The translations under genes were made by a program, and so were the position numbers. This document shows positions 1-7,552 of a DNA stretch of 27,696 nt, one piece after another; the first letter of the stretch is position 1, and each line of letters opens with the position of its first letter. Under the pieces are notes generated by a model, which did not search any database, was not told the origin of the DNA, and was given only the letters and a program-made list of their open reading frames with translations. The stretch covers positions 1-27,696 of the IMG/VR virus record IMGVR_UViG_3300010885_029470; one strand, 5' to 3'. The stretch is from a virus.

Positions 1-1971
1 CTGCGTGAGTTCAAAGAAACTGGCCAATTGGCAGAACAGGACCTGTTTGAAATCAACATGAGTCCCACGAATCTCAAAAAGCTAGCAGCACAAACAGGCG
101 CCTTGGCCGGCATGGAGTTTGAAATGATTGTGCCCGGTGTTGAAGGTGGCGACAGCGAAGATTTGGAACCCGACTACGACGCCGACGAAAATGTCATGAG
201 TATTGAAGATGCAGTGCAATTCTTTGATGACAGCGACTACAACGGTCGAAGAGAACTTCAACGCCTGCGTGAGAGCATGAGCGATAATTACCAGAATTGG
301 CTGGGAGAGGCCTGGCAGTATCATTGGGAATCCTACAAAGACACCATTGTATTTAGATACGGCAAAGAAAATTGGTCTGCTGCAGACATTGCTGAAATAA
401 TGGGCCTGGATGAGGCCGAAACTGAAGCACTGGAAAATCGTGGCGTGACCCCCGAAGAGTACATGGAGGCCAGCGATAAAGTCATTGCCGATGAATTAGA
501 GCCCTGGCTGAATGATGCGCAAGAAGATGCGCAAGAAGAATTTTACGAAGATGATCACGAAGAGGATTGGTTGAGAACTGAAGGCATTCGATCAATGAGC
601 GATATCCCAGCACAGTACGACATGATTTCCTGGCCCTATTGGACCAGCAGCGGCTCCCAAGGTGACAGCATCGAATCCGTTGCTGATGAATTCCGTGAGG
701 CCATTGGTCGCAAAGTAAACTGGTCCGCCAACTACCATGGCGGCAAGCGTGAATCCGATGCTTATGTTGTCGAACCCGACGGCAGCCTGGAACCTGACAG
801 CTCCGGCGATTCTGGACTGGAGTTTGTATCGCCGCCATTGCCCATCGACGACATGATCAGTGATCTAAGCAAGGTCAAAGCCTGGGCCAAACAAAAAGGC
901 TGCTACACCAATGATTCAACTGGCCTGCACATCAATGTGAGTGTGCCGGGCTTTGACAATGACAAACTGGACTATGTCAAACTGGCTCTGCTGCTGGGCG
1001 ACCAGTATGTGCTGGATCAATTTGGACGCACCGGCAACACCTATGCCAAAAGCGCCATGGGCATAATCAAAGAAAGAATTGCTCAGCGCCCCGAAGATGC
1101 TGCCGCCATGCTGCAAAAAATGAAAGCAGGCCTGGGCGAACTGGCCACCAAAGTCATACACAGCGGTTCAACCAGCAAGTATACCAGTATCAATACCAAG
1201 ACTGGATACATTGAATTTCGCAGTCCCGGTGGTGATTGGTTAGACTCAAACTTTGACCTGATTGAAACTACTCTGATGAGATTTGTGGTAGCCCTGGATG
1301 CTGCCATGGATCCTGCAAAGTACCGCGACGAATATTTGAAGAAACTGTACACTGTGCTCAAACCCAAAGATCAAAATGATACCTTGAGTTATTTTGCTAA
1401 ATTTGCAGCTGGTGAATTACCCAAAGATGCATTAAAGAGTTTTATCAAGCAAGCACAGCTGGAACGCGGCAAGGTCAAAGATACCTATGATGAACTCAAG
1501 ACTGGACAAAGTAACTACAAGATCTATCAAATTTCTGATGGTAGAATCGTGGGCACATTCTATGCTGCTGATCAGGCAAAGGCTGATGCTGAATTCACTG
1601 ACTGGTTGATGAGTCCCGCAGCTGGTGGCCGGGATGACTTTAGATACGCACCAATTGACACCCCAATTCAAGGTCCTGCGGCCAGCACCCCACGACCACG
1701 ACCTGACATCATTGACATTGAACCAGATGTAGAGCAGAACTTTGTTCCTGGCAGCACTCAAGATATACAGCAGCGCAGAGCAACAGGCGAATTCACAGGT
1801 GGGTGGCAAGTAATGGTCGATGGTGAAGAAGTATATCGATTCAGCGGCGTTGGCAACAACCAAGGTGATGCAAATCGAATTGGTCGCGACTGGGTACTGG
1901 GTCAAATTCGTCAAGGCACACTGGCACCAGTAGCAGGCGCAGAGATTGAAGTTCTACCAATAATGAGCTGA
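1..1971 (+). CDS. Amidoligase-like protein (COOH-NH2 ligase fold), 5' end outside the window
   Basis: The reading frame is open from base 1, so the gene is probably cut by the window edge; a TTG at 28 is the first start-type codon but is not convincing. Numbering from that TTG, the protein has GMEFEM at 28-33, LEFVSPPLP at 264-272, STGLHINVS at 297-305 and YIEFRSPGGDW at 394-404. This order of strand motifs, with acidic residues, a G-x-H-x-x-x-S motif and FRSPGG, matches the phage and bacterial amidoligase family related to glutamine synthetase, which forms amide bonds using ATP. A long acidic insert lies at about 40-190. The C-terminal part holds two similar small domains, at about 497-527 and 592-630. 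The first codons in the window read L-R-E-F, which resembles the leader peptide of the downstream genes, so the true start may be only a few codons upstream. The substrate is unknown. Confidence 0.6.
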   Translation: MREFKETGQLAEQDLFEINMSPTNLKKLAAQTGALAGMEFEMIVPGVEGGDSEDLEPDYDADENVMSIEDAVQFFDDSDYNGRRELQRLRESMSDNYQNWLGEAWQYHWESYKDTIVFRYGKENWSAADIAEIMGLDEAETEALENRGVTPEEYMEASDKVIADELEPWLNDAQEDAQEEFYEDDHEEDWLRTEGIRSMSDIPAQYDMISWPYWTSSGSQGDSIESVADEFREAIGRKVNWSANYHGGKRESDAYVVEPDGSLEPDSSGDSGLEFVSPPLPIDDMISDLSKVKAWAKQKGCYTNDSTGLHINVSVPGFDNDKLDYVKLALLLGDQYVLDQFGRTGNTYAKSAMGIIKERIAQRPEDAAAMLQKMKAGLGELATKVIHSGSTSKYTSINTKTGYIEFRSPGGDWLDSNFDLIETTLMRFVVALDAAMDPAKYRDEYLKKLYTVLKPKDQNDTLSYFAKFAAGELPKDALKSFIKQAQLERGKVKDTYDELKTGQSNYKIYQISDGRIVGTFYAADQAKADAEFTDWLMSPAAGGRDDFRYAPIDTPIQGPAASTPRPRPDIIDIEPDVEQNFVPGSTQDIQQRRATGEFTGGWQVMVDGEEVYRFSGVGNNQGDANRIGRDWVLGQIRQGTLAPVAGAEIEVLPIMS

Positions 1972-1972
1972 C

Positions 1973-2431
1973 ATGAGAGCACAAGAATTCTTAAACGAAG
2001 TAGTTGATCTTGACACCGCATTTCCACTGAAGTGGGATCAGCAGTTTGCAGCCCAAGGTGAAATACATGCGGGAGCCACAGATGCTGACGGCAGAGAAAT
2101 TGGCATATCGTTTACTCCAGCAGGCAACGGCGAAGTGACCGATGTGGCATTTACTCGTGGTGGCACACATGAAATGACCGGGCGTGGTGATGCCGGCCGG
2201 GTAATGGCCACTGTGATCAACGCCATCAACACCTATACAAAAAAATATAAACCGCCGTATCTAGCGTTCAGTGCCAAGTCCGGTGGCGGCCGAGCTGGTG
2301 CATACACTGCAATGATTCGACGCTATGCACAAGGATATGAACTAGTGCCCACCGATCGATACCCAGCAGCCTTGAACAACTACCTCGAGTTCATTGGCAC
2401 GGATCAACCATTTGTATTGGCAAGAACATGA
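1973..2431 (+). CDS. Conserved phage protein with capsid-targeting-like N-terminus
   Basis: This 152-residue protein starts one base after the preceding stop codon. It opens with MRAQEFLNE, which fits the M-(R/K)-x-x-E-F-x-x-E leader shared across this block and would allow prohead-protease cleavage after Glu9. The mature part has alternating strands and ends in a stretch with AFSAKSGGGRAGAYTAMIRR (99-118) followed by GYELVP (121-126). The SAKS...GR...Y...IRR pattern is one I associate with recurrent phage proteins of unknown function; a GNAT-like or ADP-ribosyltransferase-like fold is possible but not supported by a diagnostic motif. No clear Shine-Dalgarno sequence is present, so translation is probably coupled to the upstream gene. 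Its stop overlaps the next start by four bases (ATGA). Confidence 0.7.
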   Translation: MRAQEFLNEVVDLDTAFPLKWDQQFAAQGEIHAGATDADGREIGISFTPAGNGEVTDVAFTRGGTHEMTGRGDAGRVMATVINAINTYTKKYKPPYLAFSAKSGGGRAGAYTAMIRRYAQGYELVPTDRYPAALNNYLEFIGTDQPFVLART

Positions 2432-3099
2432 AAGCCAATGAATTTGTTATAGAAGCCGAAACTGATACACAAAACTCCAGACAGTTGGCAAAAGAATTTC
2501 GCCAGCTGGGATATTCACAGATTGGCAGTGGTGCGGATGCCACTGTATGGGCCCGGGACAGCAACTATGTTATCAAGATATTGATGCCAGAAGATGCGGG
2601 CAGTCGAGCAGAACAAATATTTCGTAAGTTTTATGAATTTTCCATGGCACATCAAGATTTGGCCTGTGTGCCAAAATTTAATGAAGTAAACACCGTTGAT
2701 ATCAACGGCAAAGGTTACACTCAAATTGAAATGGAAAGATTGGCACCTATTGAAGAGGGAACTTTTGTGCAAGGAATTGTTTGGTTGTTGAGTGATTATG
2801 TTACGGAACAAACTGCCTGGGAAACAATAGAGCGTGAACTTGCAATGCCGGACACATGGGAGATTTACAGCCCAAATTATGCCAACGCACTTGCTAAAAC
2901 ATGGCAAAGTTTGCTTGAAAATCCTGCTGGTAAAAAAACATATGCCATGTACAGGCAATTGTATAATGTAATGAAATTGTTGTTTACCACTGGAGCAATA
3001 AATAAATTTGGATGGGATTTGCACACAGCAAATGTCATGCAACGAAACAACGGCCAACCAGTGATTATTGATCCATGGTTCAGTTCGGGAACATCATAA
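2428..3099 (+). CDS. Protein-kinase-fold protein with capsid-targeting-like N-terminus
   Basis: This 223-residue protein starts MKANEFVIE, again the shared leader with Glu at position 9. It then shows a minimal kinase fold: a glycine-rich loop G33-S-G-A-D-A, a strand lysine at K50 (YVIKI), an alpha-C candidate E62, a hinge-like stretch (IEMERLAPIEEG), a catalytic loop D197-L-H-T-A-N202 and a metal-binding D215 (VIIDPW). The D-L-H-x-x-N...IDP form is closer to RIO, aminoglycoside and other atypical kinases than to eukaryotic-type kinases. The protein ends right after the DPW motif, so a normal activation segment and C-lobe are missing. The gene overlaps the previous stop by ATGA. Its place among leader-bearing proteins suggests it is packaged in the head. 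The substrate is unknown; a pseudokinase or adenylyltransferase is an alternative. Confidence 0.7.
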   Translation: MKANEFVIEAETDTQNSRQLAKEFRQLGYSQIGSGADATVWARDSNYVIKILMPEDAGSRAEQIFRKFYEFSMAHQDLACVPKFNEVNTVDINGKGYTQIEMERLAPIEEGTFVQGIVWLLSDYVTEQTAWETIERELAMPDTWEIYSPNYANALAKTWQSLLENPAGKKTYAMYRQLYNVMKLLFTTGAINKFGWDLHTANVMQRNNGQPVIIDPWFSSGTS

Positions 3100-3100
3100 T

Positions 3101-3880
3101 ATGAGAACTAATGAATTTGCCACAGAAGGTTGGAGCCAAAAATACAAAAAGAGCATCAATTGCAGCCACCCCAAGGGCTTTAGTCAACGGGCACATTGTG
3201 CTGGCAAGAAAAAGCAAAACGAAAGCGTGGAAATGGTCTGTGAAACATGTGGCATGTGTGAAACACACGGCGATCATTCACAACCCAACTTGGATGAAGC
3301 CTGTTGGGACACCCACAAACAAGTTGGTATGAAGAAAAAAGGCAACAAAATGGTTCCCAACTGTGTGCCTAAAAACGAACAACAGGAGATCACAATGACA
3401 GAAAATCAAGATGAACTGGCAAGAATACTGGAACTCAGCACAGGACTAAGTGCAACAGATCGTGTAGAACTAAACGAAGAGTTTGATCTGATAGAGTCTA
3501 TAATCGACAGTCTTGCAGATCGCAATGGCGTAGATGTAGAAGCAATATGGGAAGACCTAGACTCACTGACGGATGATGAATTGTATGTGTTTGCTGTGAC
3601 AACGCCTGTGATGGAAGATTGGCAAAAAGCCAACAAAAAGGATCGTACTGCCGGCATGAGTCAGAAAGCTGTCAATGCTTACCGCAGAGAAAATCCCGGA
3701 TCTAAACTAAAGACTGCTGTGACTACCAAGCCCAGTAAGTTGAAAAAAGGCAGCAAGGCTTCAAAACGCAGAAAGAGCTATTGCAGTCGCAGTCGTGGTC
3801 AAATGAAAATGCACAGCATCAGCTGTGCTAAAACTCCAGACAAGGCCATATGTAAGGCACGCCGTAGATGGAACTGCTGA
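3101..3880 (+). CDS. Basic Cys-rich phage protein with capsid-targeting-like N-terminus
   Basis: I chose the ATG at 3101 rather than the in-frame one at 3068 because 3068 lies inside the previous gene and 3101 gives the shared leader MRTNEFATE. The product has 259 residues. An N-terminal part has a KKSINCSHPKGFSQRAHC motif (16-33), a CETCGMC cluster with C47, C50, C53 plus H56 and H59, and a CW...KQVGMKKKGNKMVPNC element (68-88). The middle (about 100-170) is acidic and helical. The C-terminus (about 205-259) is strongly basic and has C228, C242, C251 and C259, ending in KARRRWNC. These pieces recur in marine phages and in some large viruses as domains of unknown function; DNA binding or condensation is an inference from the charge. 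A strong internal ribosome site at 3384-3397 could make a shorter form. Confidence 0.7.
   Translation: MRTNEFATEGWSQKYKKSINCSHPKGFSQRAHCAGKKKQNESVEMVCETCGMCETHGDHSQPNLDEACWDTHKQVGMKKKGNKMVPNCVPKNEQQEITMTENQDELARILELSTGLSATDRVELNEEFDLIESIIDSLADRNGVDVEAIWEDLDSLTDDELYVFAVTTPVMEDWQKANKKDRTAGMSQKAVNAYRRENPGSKLKTAVTTKPSKLKKGSKASKRRKSYCSRSRGQMKMHSISCAKTPDKAICKARRRWNC
3384..3397 (+). promoter_or_regulatory. Internal ribosome binding site and in-frame start
   Basis: AGGAG at 3384-3388 is followed six bases later by ATG at 3395-3397, in the same frame as the surrounding gene (codon 99). It is a better Shine-Dalgarno site than those of most neighbouring genes, several of which have none. Initiation here would give a 161-residue protein without the leader peptide and without the N-terminal Cys cluster. 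It may produce a second form, or may be the trace of two genes fused in frame. Confidence 0.5.
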
Positions 3881-3892
3881 AAACAATTTAAT

Positions 3893-4660
3893 ATGAGATC
3901 AAAAGAATTCATTATCGAATACAGAGATAGACTATTGCAATATGTCAAGAGTCTGCTGCCAACTTGGCCTGACTATGTTCTCAAAGATTGGTTGGTGCCT
4001 AACAAAGGTGATTTTAGTAATTTACCAGACACCGAACTTAAAAATGGTATAATGGAAAAATTAAAAGGACAAGGTCTTTCTCCGAGTACTAAATGGCAAC
4101 TTGTACCTGATATGAAGTTTACAATGAACATGTTTGAGCCAATGACTAAGGAACGCCTGATAGGTCGTGCTGGCGGACATAGTGATATGGGATTAGATGT
4201 TCCACGGGATAAAGAACGTCACGCTACTCAAGCGTCATTGGCACAACAACAAGGCGGTGTTAGAAAAGAGCCGGTACTACTAATAAAAACCGCAAAAGGT
4301 TATGAACTATTAGAAGGTTGGCATAGAACAATACAACACTTTGCCAAGTATCCAGATGGCTATACAGGGCCTGCTTATGTGGCAGTTGCTCAAGGCCAAC
4401 AAGGTGTGGACGTCAATGAGAATCTTCGCGACTGGTTCAAAGACAAATGGGTACGCTTTGGCCCTGACGGCAAGATACGCGGTGACTGTGCTAGAGGATC
4501 AGAATCTGAAGGCAAGCCTAAGTGTTTGCCACAATCAAAAGCACATGCTCTTGGCAAAAAAGGTCGAGCAAGTGCAGCAGCTAGAAAACGCAGACAAGAT
4601 CCCGATGCCAATCGTTCAGGCGCAGCAATAAATGTCAGCACAAAAGGAAAGAAAAAATGA
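3893..4660 (+). CDS. ParB-like-fold phage protein with basic tail and capsid-targeting-like N-terminus
   Basis: The 255-residue product begins MRSKEFIIE, matching the shared leader with Glu9. After a helical region with WPDYVLKDWLVPNKGDF (25-41), the centre reads EPVLLIKTAKGYELLEGWHR (126-145). A strand, a turn and a G-x-H-R motif of this kind are typical of ParB/sulfiredoxin-like folds, which act as nucleases, CTPases or nucleotide-binding modules. The C-terminal part (about 177-255) has DWFKDKWVRFGPDGKIRGDC, a second Cys in KPKCLPQSKA and a very basic tail, a domain I recognise as recurrent in phages but cannot name with certainty. No clear Shine-Dalgarno sequence precedes the ATG. The end overlaps the next gene by ATGA. 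Catalytic activity is not shown; DNA binding is plausible from the charge. Confidence 0.65.
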   Translation: MRSKEFIIEYRDRLLQYVKSLLPTWPDYVLKDWLVPNKGDFSNLPDTELKNGIMEKLKGQGLSPSTKWQLVPDMKFTMNMFEPMTKERLIGRAGGHSDMGLDVPRDKERHATQASLAQQQGGVRKEPVLLIKTAKGYELLEGWHRTIQHFAKYPDGYTGPAYVAVAQGQQGVDVNENLRDWFKDKWVRFGPDGKIRGDCARGSESEGKPKCLPQSKAHALGKKGRASAAARKRRQDPDANRSGAAINVSTKGKKK

Positions 4661-5706
4661 ACATAAATGATATCATTACAGAATCACAACACAAATGTCC
4701 GCATTGTGGCGGTCCTGTGATAGAGTATTCAGAACTGGGCGAGGGTAAAAAAGATGCCTGCTACTACAAGGTCAAGGCTAGTGCAAAAGTATGGCCCAGT
4801 GCCTATGCATCCGGTCGATTAGTTCAGTGTCGCAAAAAAGGCGCTGGCAACTATGGCAACAAGTCGGAAGGTGTGGCGGAAGGCAAAGAAAAAAATCATT
4901 GGTACGATGCTGGTGTCAAAGATGCTACTCGCGGTGCTAGACCCAATCCACGCACATATTTGCCAACACTTAAAGACAAGCAGGCTAAACATCCAGAAGA
5001 AGTAGATTTTTATATGAACGGATATAAAAGTGTTAAACCGGGTGTGGCGGAAAACTTTGCAGATGGTCGTAATCCGCAAGACAAAGGCGATGCCAAGCGT
5101 CACGGTATCAATACCAAGGCCAGTGTAAGCACACTACGCAAGGTTGCCAAGCAAGGTGGACGCAAGGGGCAACTGGCACACTGGCTGGCCAACATGAAGG
5201 CAGGTCGTGCCAAAAACGAAGACATAGCAGACGGTGCCGACGGCGCTGACCCAGGTATATTGTTCTACGCCAAACTGCCAGATGGACCAAAAGTCTATGC
5301 ACGACCAAAAGATGCTGAACAGTTGGCCGATTTACAACAAAAGTATCGCGGCGCTGAAATCAAGACTTTTGATTACAATCGTCCTGATGTAATCAAATGG
5401 TTACAAGCTCGCGGTGTCAAACTGCGTAGTTTTTGGCTAGGCACAGTACTAATCATGAGTGGTGTGATGGAGGCAGCGCACACCGCTAATTTTAACGATG
5501 ACGACTGGTATGAAATTGATCCTGACACCAAGTCTATTGTGAGTCAACGCGGGCCGCAGGCATATCACATGCCGTTTGGTCAGCGACAAATTGACCTGCC
5601 CAATGGCAACATGGTTGTTAGAGGAATGCGAGCCAGGGGCATGGGTTTGGACACTGGACTTGACAAACCGCAACAGAAAGAAGACGGTACCTGGGGCGCA
5701 TTGTAA
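4657..5706 (+). CDS. Multi-module phage protein with CPHC finger and VAE-type linker sites
   Basis: This 349-residue protein starts MNINDIITE, a looser form of the shared leader with Glu at 9. Modules follow in order: CPHCGGP (14-20, half a zinc finger), a KVKASAKVWPSAYASG...CRKKGAGN module (38-65) widely seen in viral proteins, a first GVAE site (72-75), a module with NHWYDAGVKDATRGARPNPRT (80-100), a second GVAE site (129-132), and a basic module with KRHGINTKASVSTLRKVAKQ (147-166) and GRKGQLAHWLANMKAGR (168-184). The C-terminal half looks like a globular domain of its own, with a short hydrophobic stretch at about 257-270. The two GVAE sites are encoded by identical 12-base sequences. I infer a head-packaged protein cut into pieces; the function of each module is unknown. 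GGAAAG upstream can serve as ribosome site. Confidence 0.65.
   Translation: MNINDIITESQHKCPHCGGPVIEYSELGEGKKDACYYKVKASAKVWPSAYASGRLVQCRKKGAGNYGNKSEGVAEGKEKNHWYDAGVKDATRGARPNPRTYLPTLKDKQAKHPEEVDFYMNGYKSVKPGVAENFADGRNPQDKGDAKRHGINTKASVSTLRKVAKQGGRKGQLAHWLANMKAGRAKNEDIADGADGADPGILFYAKLPDGPKVYARPKDAEQLADLQQKYRGAEIKTFDYNRPDVIKWLQARGVKLRSFWLGTVLIMSGVMEAAHTANFNDDDWYEIDPDTKSIVSQRGPQAYHMPFGQRQIDLPNGNMVVRGMRARGMGLDTGLDKPQQKEDGTWGAL
4870..4881 (+). repeat. Exact 12-base repeat encoding GVAE, copy 1
   Basis: GGTGTGGCGGAA lies in frame and encodes Gly-Val-Ala-Glu between two modules of the host gene. The same twelve bases occur at 5041 and 7732. Identical codon choice, including the GCG alanine codon, suggests recent copying of module boundaries or recombination between them. 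Confidence 0.75.
5041..5052 (+). repeat. Exact 12-base repeat encoding GVAE, copy 2
   Basis: This is the second in-frame copy of GGTGTGGCGGAA, 171 bases after the first and within the same gene. It ends the NHWYDAG module and starts the basic KRHG module. Confidence 0.75.
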
Positions 5707-5742
5707 CACCCACAGCCGCAGCAGATTCTCATAAGTAACAGT

Positions 5743-5931
5743 ATGAAAGCCAAAGAAATCATCAGCGGAGCAAAACAATGGACTGCAAAGATCCGTATTG
5801 AAAACCCACGCTATGTTTCTTTGGTTGATGTAATGACCTGGGCTCCCAACGCAGCAACAGCCCGAAATATCTTTAAATCCCAATATAATATTCAAGATTG
5901 GCACATCGGATCAATCAAACAAGTTCAGTAA
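5743..5931 (+). CDS. Small phage protein with leader-like N-terminus
   Basis: The 62-residue product starts MKAKEIISGAK. This resembles the shared leader in its first six residues but lacks the Glu at position 9. The rest reads as two strands, a helix around NAATARNIFKSQYN (37-50) and a final strand, a small alpha/beta fold of a kind I have seen in phage proteins that take part in virion assembly or have no known role. No Shine-Dalgarno sequence is evident. It sits between the multi-module protein and a beta-rich protein in the same direction, so it is likely part of the same late transcript. The function is unknown. Confidence 0.6.
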   Translation: MKAKEIISGAKQWTAKIRIENPRYVSLVDVMTWAPNAATARNIFKSQYNIQDWHIGSIKQVQ

Positions 5932-5949
5932 ACTGCTACTAAATACAGC

Positions 5950-6231
5950 ATGAAACAATTTGTTCGTGTATTGTGTGATGTCAGTTGTGAATGGACTGAG
6001 CCCCCACCTGTGTACCGTGTGTATGTGGACGACGAATTGTTTGCTGAACGCACCTGGATATGGCGTGGTCAATATCTAGAAGAAATGTTGCAAATTGAAG
6101 CTGAGCCCGGTGAATACACCATCACGTATCAACTGGTCAACACAGACACAGCAGTCATCCATGTTGACAATATGCGTGTGGATTATGGCCATGGCAAAAT
6201 TAAAAACAATGTATTGAGGATTGGCCGATGA
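5950..6231 (+). CDS. Small beta-rich conserved phage protein
   Basis: This 93-residue protein lacks the shared leader. It is predicted to be almost all beta strand, with CEWTEPPPVYRVYVDDELFA (13-32), ERTWIWRGQYLEEMLQIEA (33-51) and a PGEYTITYQL strand (53-62). The pattern of alternating hydrophobic residues and a WTxPPPxYRVYV opening suggests a small beta sandwich like carbohydrate-binding or virion decoration domains. I recall similar T4-like cyanophage proteins with no assigned role. The end overlaps the next gene by ATGA, so the two are probably co-translated. CTAAATAC ends only four bases before the ATG, too close to act as a promoter for this gene with a normal leader. Confidence 0.65.
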   Translation: MKQFVRVLCDVSCEWTEPPPVYRVYVDDELFAERTWIWRGQYLEEMLQIEAEPGEYTITYQLVNTDTAVIHVDNMRVDYGHGKIKNNVLRIGR

Positions 6232-6425
6232 GAGCAGCTGAATTCGTCAAAGAAGACGCCTCTGGAGGCAGCACCAGTGCTGGCTCTATTGCCCCGGTGG
6301 CCACACCGCTAGGTGGGACGATCGCGAGAACTGGTGGCAGTTTCTTTTCTGGTAAATACACAACGGATCCAACACCCAATACTCCGAGCTATATGAAAAA
6401 AGGAAAGAAACGTCGTGTTAACTGA
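6228..6425 (+). CDS. Short Gly/Ser-rich protein with capsid-targeting-like N-terminus
   Basis: The 65-residue product starts MRAAEFVKE, a strict match to the shared leader. The remainder is low in predicted structure: a Gly/Ser/Ala/Thr-rich centre (12-46) and a basic tail MKKGKKRRVN. Removal of the leader would leave a peptide of about 56 residues able to bind DNA by charge. GAGG ten bases or so before the ATG can serve as ribosome site. The end overlaps the dps start (GTG at 6415) in another frame. This looks like a classic small phage internal protein; a specific function cannot be read from it. Confidence 0.65.
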   Translation: MRAAEFVKEDASGGSTSAGSIAPVATPLGGTIARTGGSFFSGKYTTDPTPNTPSYMKKGKKRRVN

Positions 6426-6855
6426 ACAACTAAAAACCTTGCTTGCAAGCCAATTTGCTTATTATTTAAAAGCTCACTACTTTCACTGGAATGTGGAAGG
6501 ATCAGACTTTGCACAACTACACGATTTCTTTGCCAACATCTACGAAGATGCCTACAGCGCCGTAGATCCCATAGCCGAATACATTCGCAGTCTAGATGAA
6601 TACGCCCCGGGCAGTCTTGCTCGTTATGCTGAATTATCAATCATACAAGATCAAACAAAAGTGCCGCGAGCCAAGCTGATGATACAAGAACTGTTGGCCG
6701 ATAGTGAACCAATGATTGCCTTGTTGAACAGTTGCTTTACTGATGCCGAAGCCGAAAACAAACAAGACATTGCCAACTTCATAGCTGAACGACTGAGTCA
6801 GCAGAACAAATATGCCTGGCAATTACGCAGTTTTTTAAAAGACGCCCGGGAGTAA
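6415..6855 (+). CDS. dps: Dps-like ferritin (DNA-binding protein from starved cells)
   Basis: This 146-residue protein uses a GTG start that lies inside the end of the previous gene, with GGAAAG upstream as ribosome site. The ferroxidase ligands of the Dps family are present with correct spacing: H24 (HWNVEG), H36 twelve residues on, D51 fifteen further, and E55 in DPIAE. Dps proteins form twelve-subunit shells that oxidise iron with peroxide, store it, and often bind DNA. The N-terminus is short and not basic, so DNA binding through a lysine-rich tail is not expected. The protein has no capsid leader, unlike its neighbours. Possible roles are protecting phage DNA against oxidative damage during infection or compacting DNA. 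The family call is firm; the role is inferred. Confidence 0.92.
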   Translation: MLTEQLKTLLASQFAYYLKAHYFHWNVEGSDFAQLHDFFANIYEDAYSAVDPIAEYIRSLDEYAPGSLARYAELSIIQDQTKVPRAKLMIQELLADSEPMIALLNSCFTDAEAENKQDIANFIAERLSQQNKYAWQLRSFLKDARE

Positions 6856-6856
6856 C

Positions 6857-7552
6857 ATGGACGAAATCTACACTATAATGCAGCGTCTAGCCTTGATTGA
6901 AGGCAGCATTACTCCGGCCAATGTCAAAACTGGACTGAATGCTCAGCAAAAGGCCGTGCCGCAAATGCCAGCCCTGTATAAAATGCCCAGCCAAGGCCCT
7001 GTGTTGGGCGGCAACCCCAATGAAAAAGCTCCAGGCAGCAGCTACATGGTTGGATCAGGTGAAAGTATGGAACAGCCAGAAGACGTGTTAGAAGAAGTCA
7101 CTATTGAAGACAGATTAGACAAAGTTAAAAAATCTTTTGCTGAATATCTTGAAAGTGTTGCTGAAGAAAAACACGACACGGACCTGAAAGAAAAAGTCAA
7201 GAATGACAGTGACATCAAAGAAAAAAATACAAAAGACTCCAGCATCATAGCCAAACAGATTGTTGCTGTTGCAGAAAATCCAACAGAAGAAGATCCTGTT
7301 GTTCAGATGCCAACTGCTCCGGTTCAAGAGCCCATCTACGCAGAATCAGCACCAGTCAAGACACTGGCCTTGGAAGACGGTCGTGTGTGCGAAATACACG
7401 GTGACGAGCGGCGCGGTTTTGAAATACGGCACAACGGTCGATCAATGAAGAGCCGCTTTAAAAATTTAGACCAAGCACACATGGCATTGGAAATGTATCT
7501 GGGGCGTGACAAAGCAACAGACCAGTCAGCAGACTATATAGAGGAAGCATAA
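6857..7552 (+). CDS. Phage protein with internal VAE sites, possibly cleaved in the head
   Basis: The 231-residue product starts one base after the dps stop. Its N-terminus, MDEIYTIMQRLALIEG, differs from the strict leader but offers an L-I-E site at 13-15. It continues with GLNAQQKAVPQMPALYKMP (26-44), a conserved-looking stretch also known to me from T4-like marine phages, then an acidic and lysine-rich, probably helical region (72-130). VAE sites occur at 101-103 and 138-140. A C-terminal domain (about 168-215) with LALEDGRVCEIHGDERRGFE (170-189) looks like a small separate alpha/beta unit. The design of leader, charged linker, cleavage-like sites and small domain matches the adjacent 991-residue protein, whose start overlaps this stop. 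The function is unknown. Confidence 0.6.
   Translation: MDEIYTIMQRLALIEGSITPANVKTGLNAQQKAVPQMPALYKMPSQGPVLGGNPNEKAPGSSYMVGSGESMEQPEDVLEEVTIEDRLDKVKKSFAEYLESVAEEKHDTDLKEKVKNDSDIKEKNTKDSSIIAKQIVAVAENPTEEDPVVQMPTAPVQEPIYAESAPVKTLALEDGRVCEIHGDERRGFEIRHNGRSMKSRFKNLDQAHMALEMYLGRDKATDQSADYIEEA

Noticed and set aside
482-838. Minus-strand open frames across the window
   Set aside because: They lie opposite well-supported plus-strand genes, show no motifs or ribosome sites, and are composition shadows.
5939-5946. CTAAATAC as a late promoter for the beta-rich gene at 5950
   Set aside because: It ends four bases before the ATG, leaving no room for a transcribed leader; a chance match is more likely.
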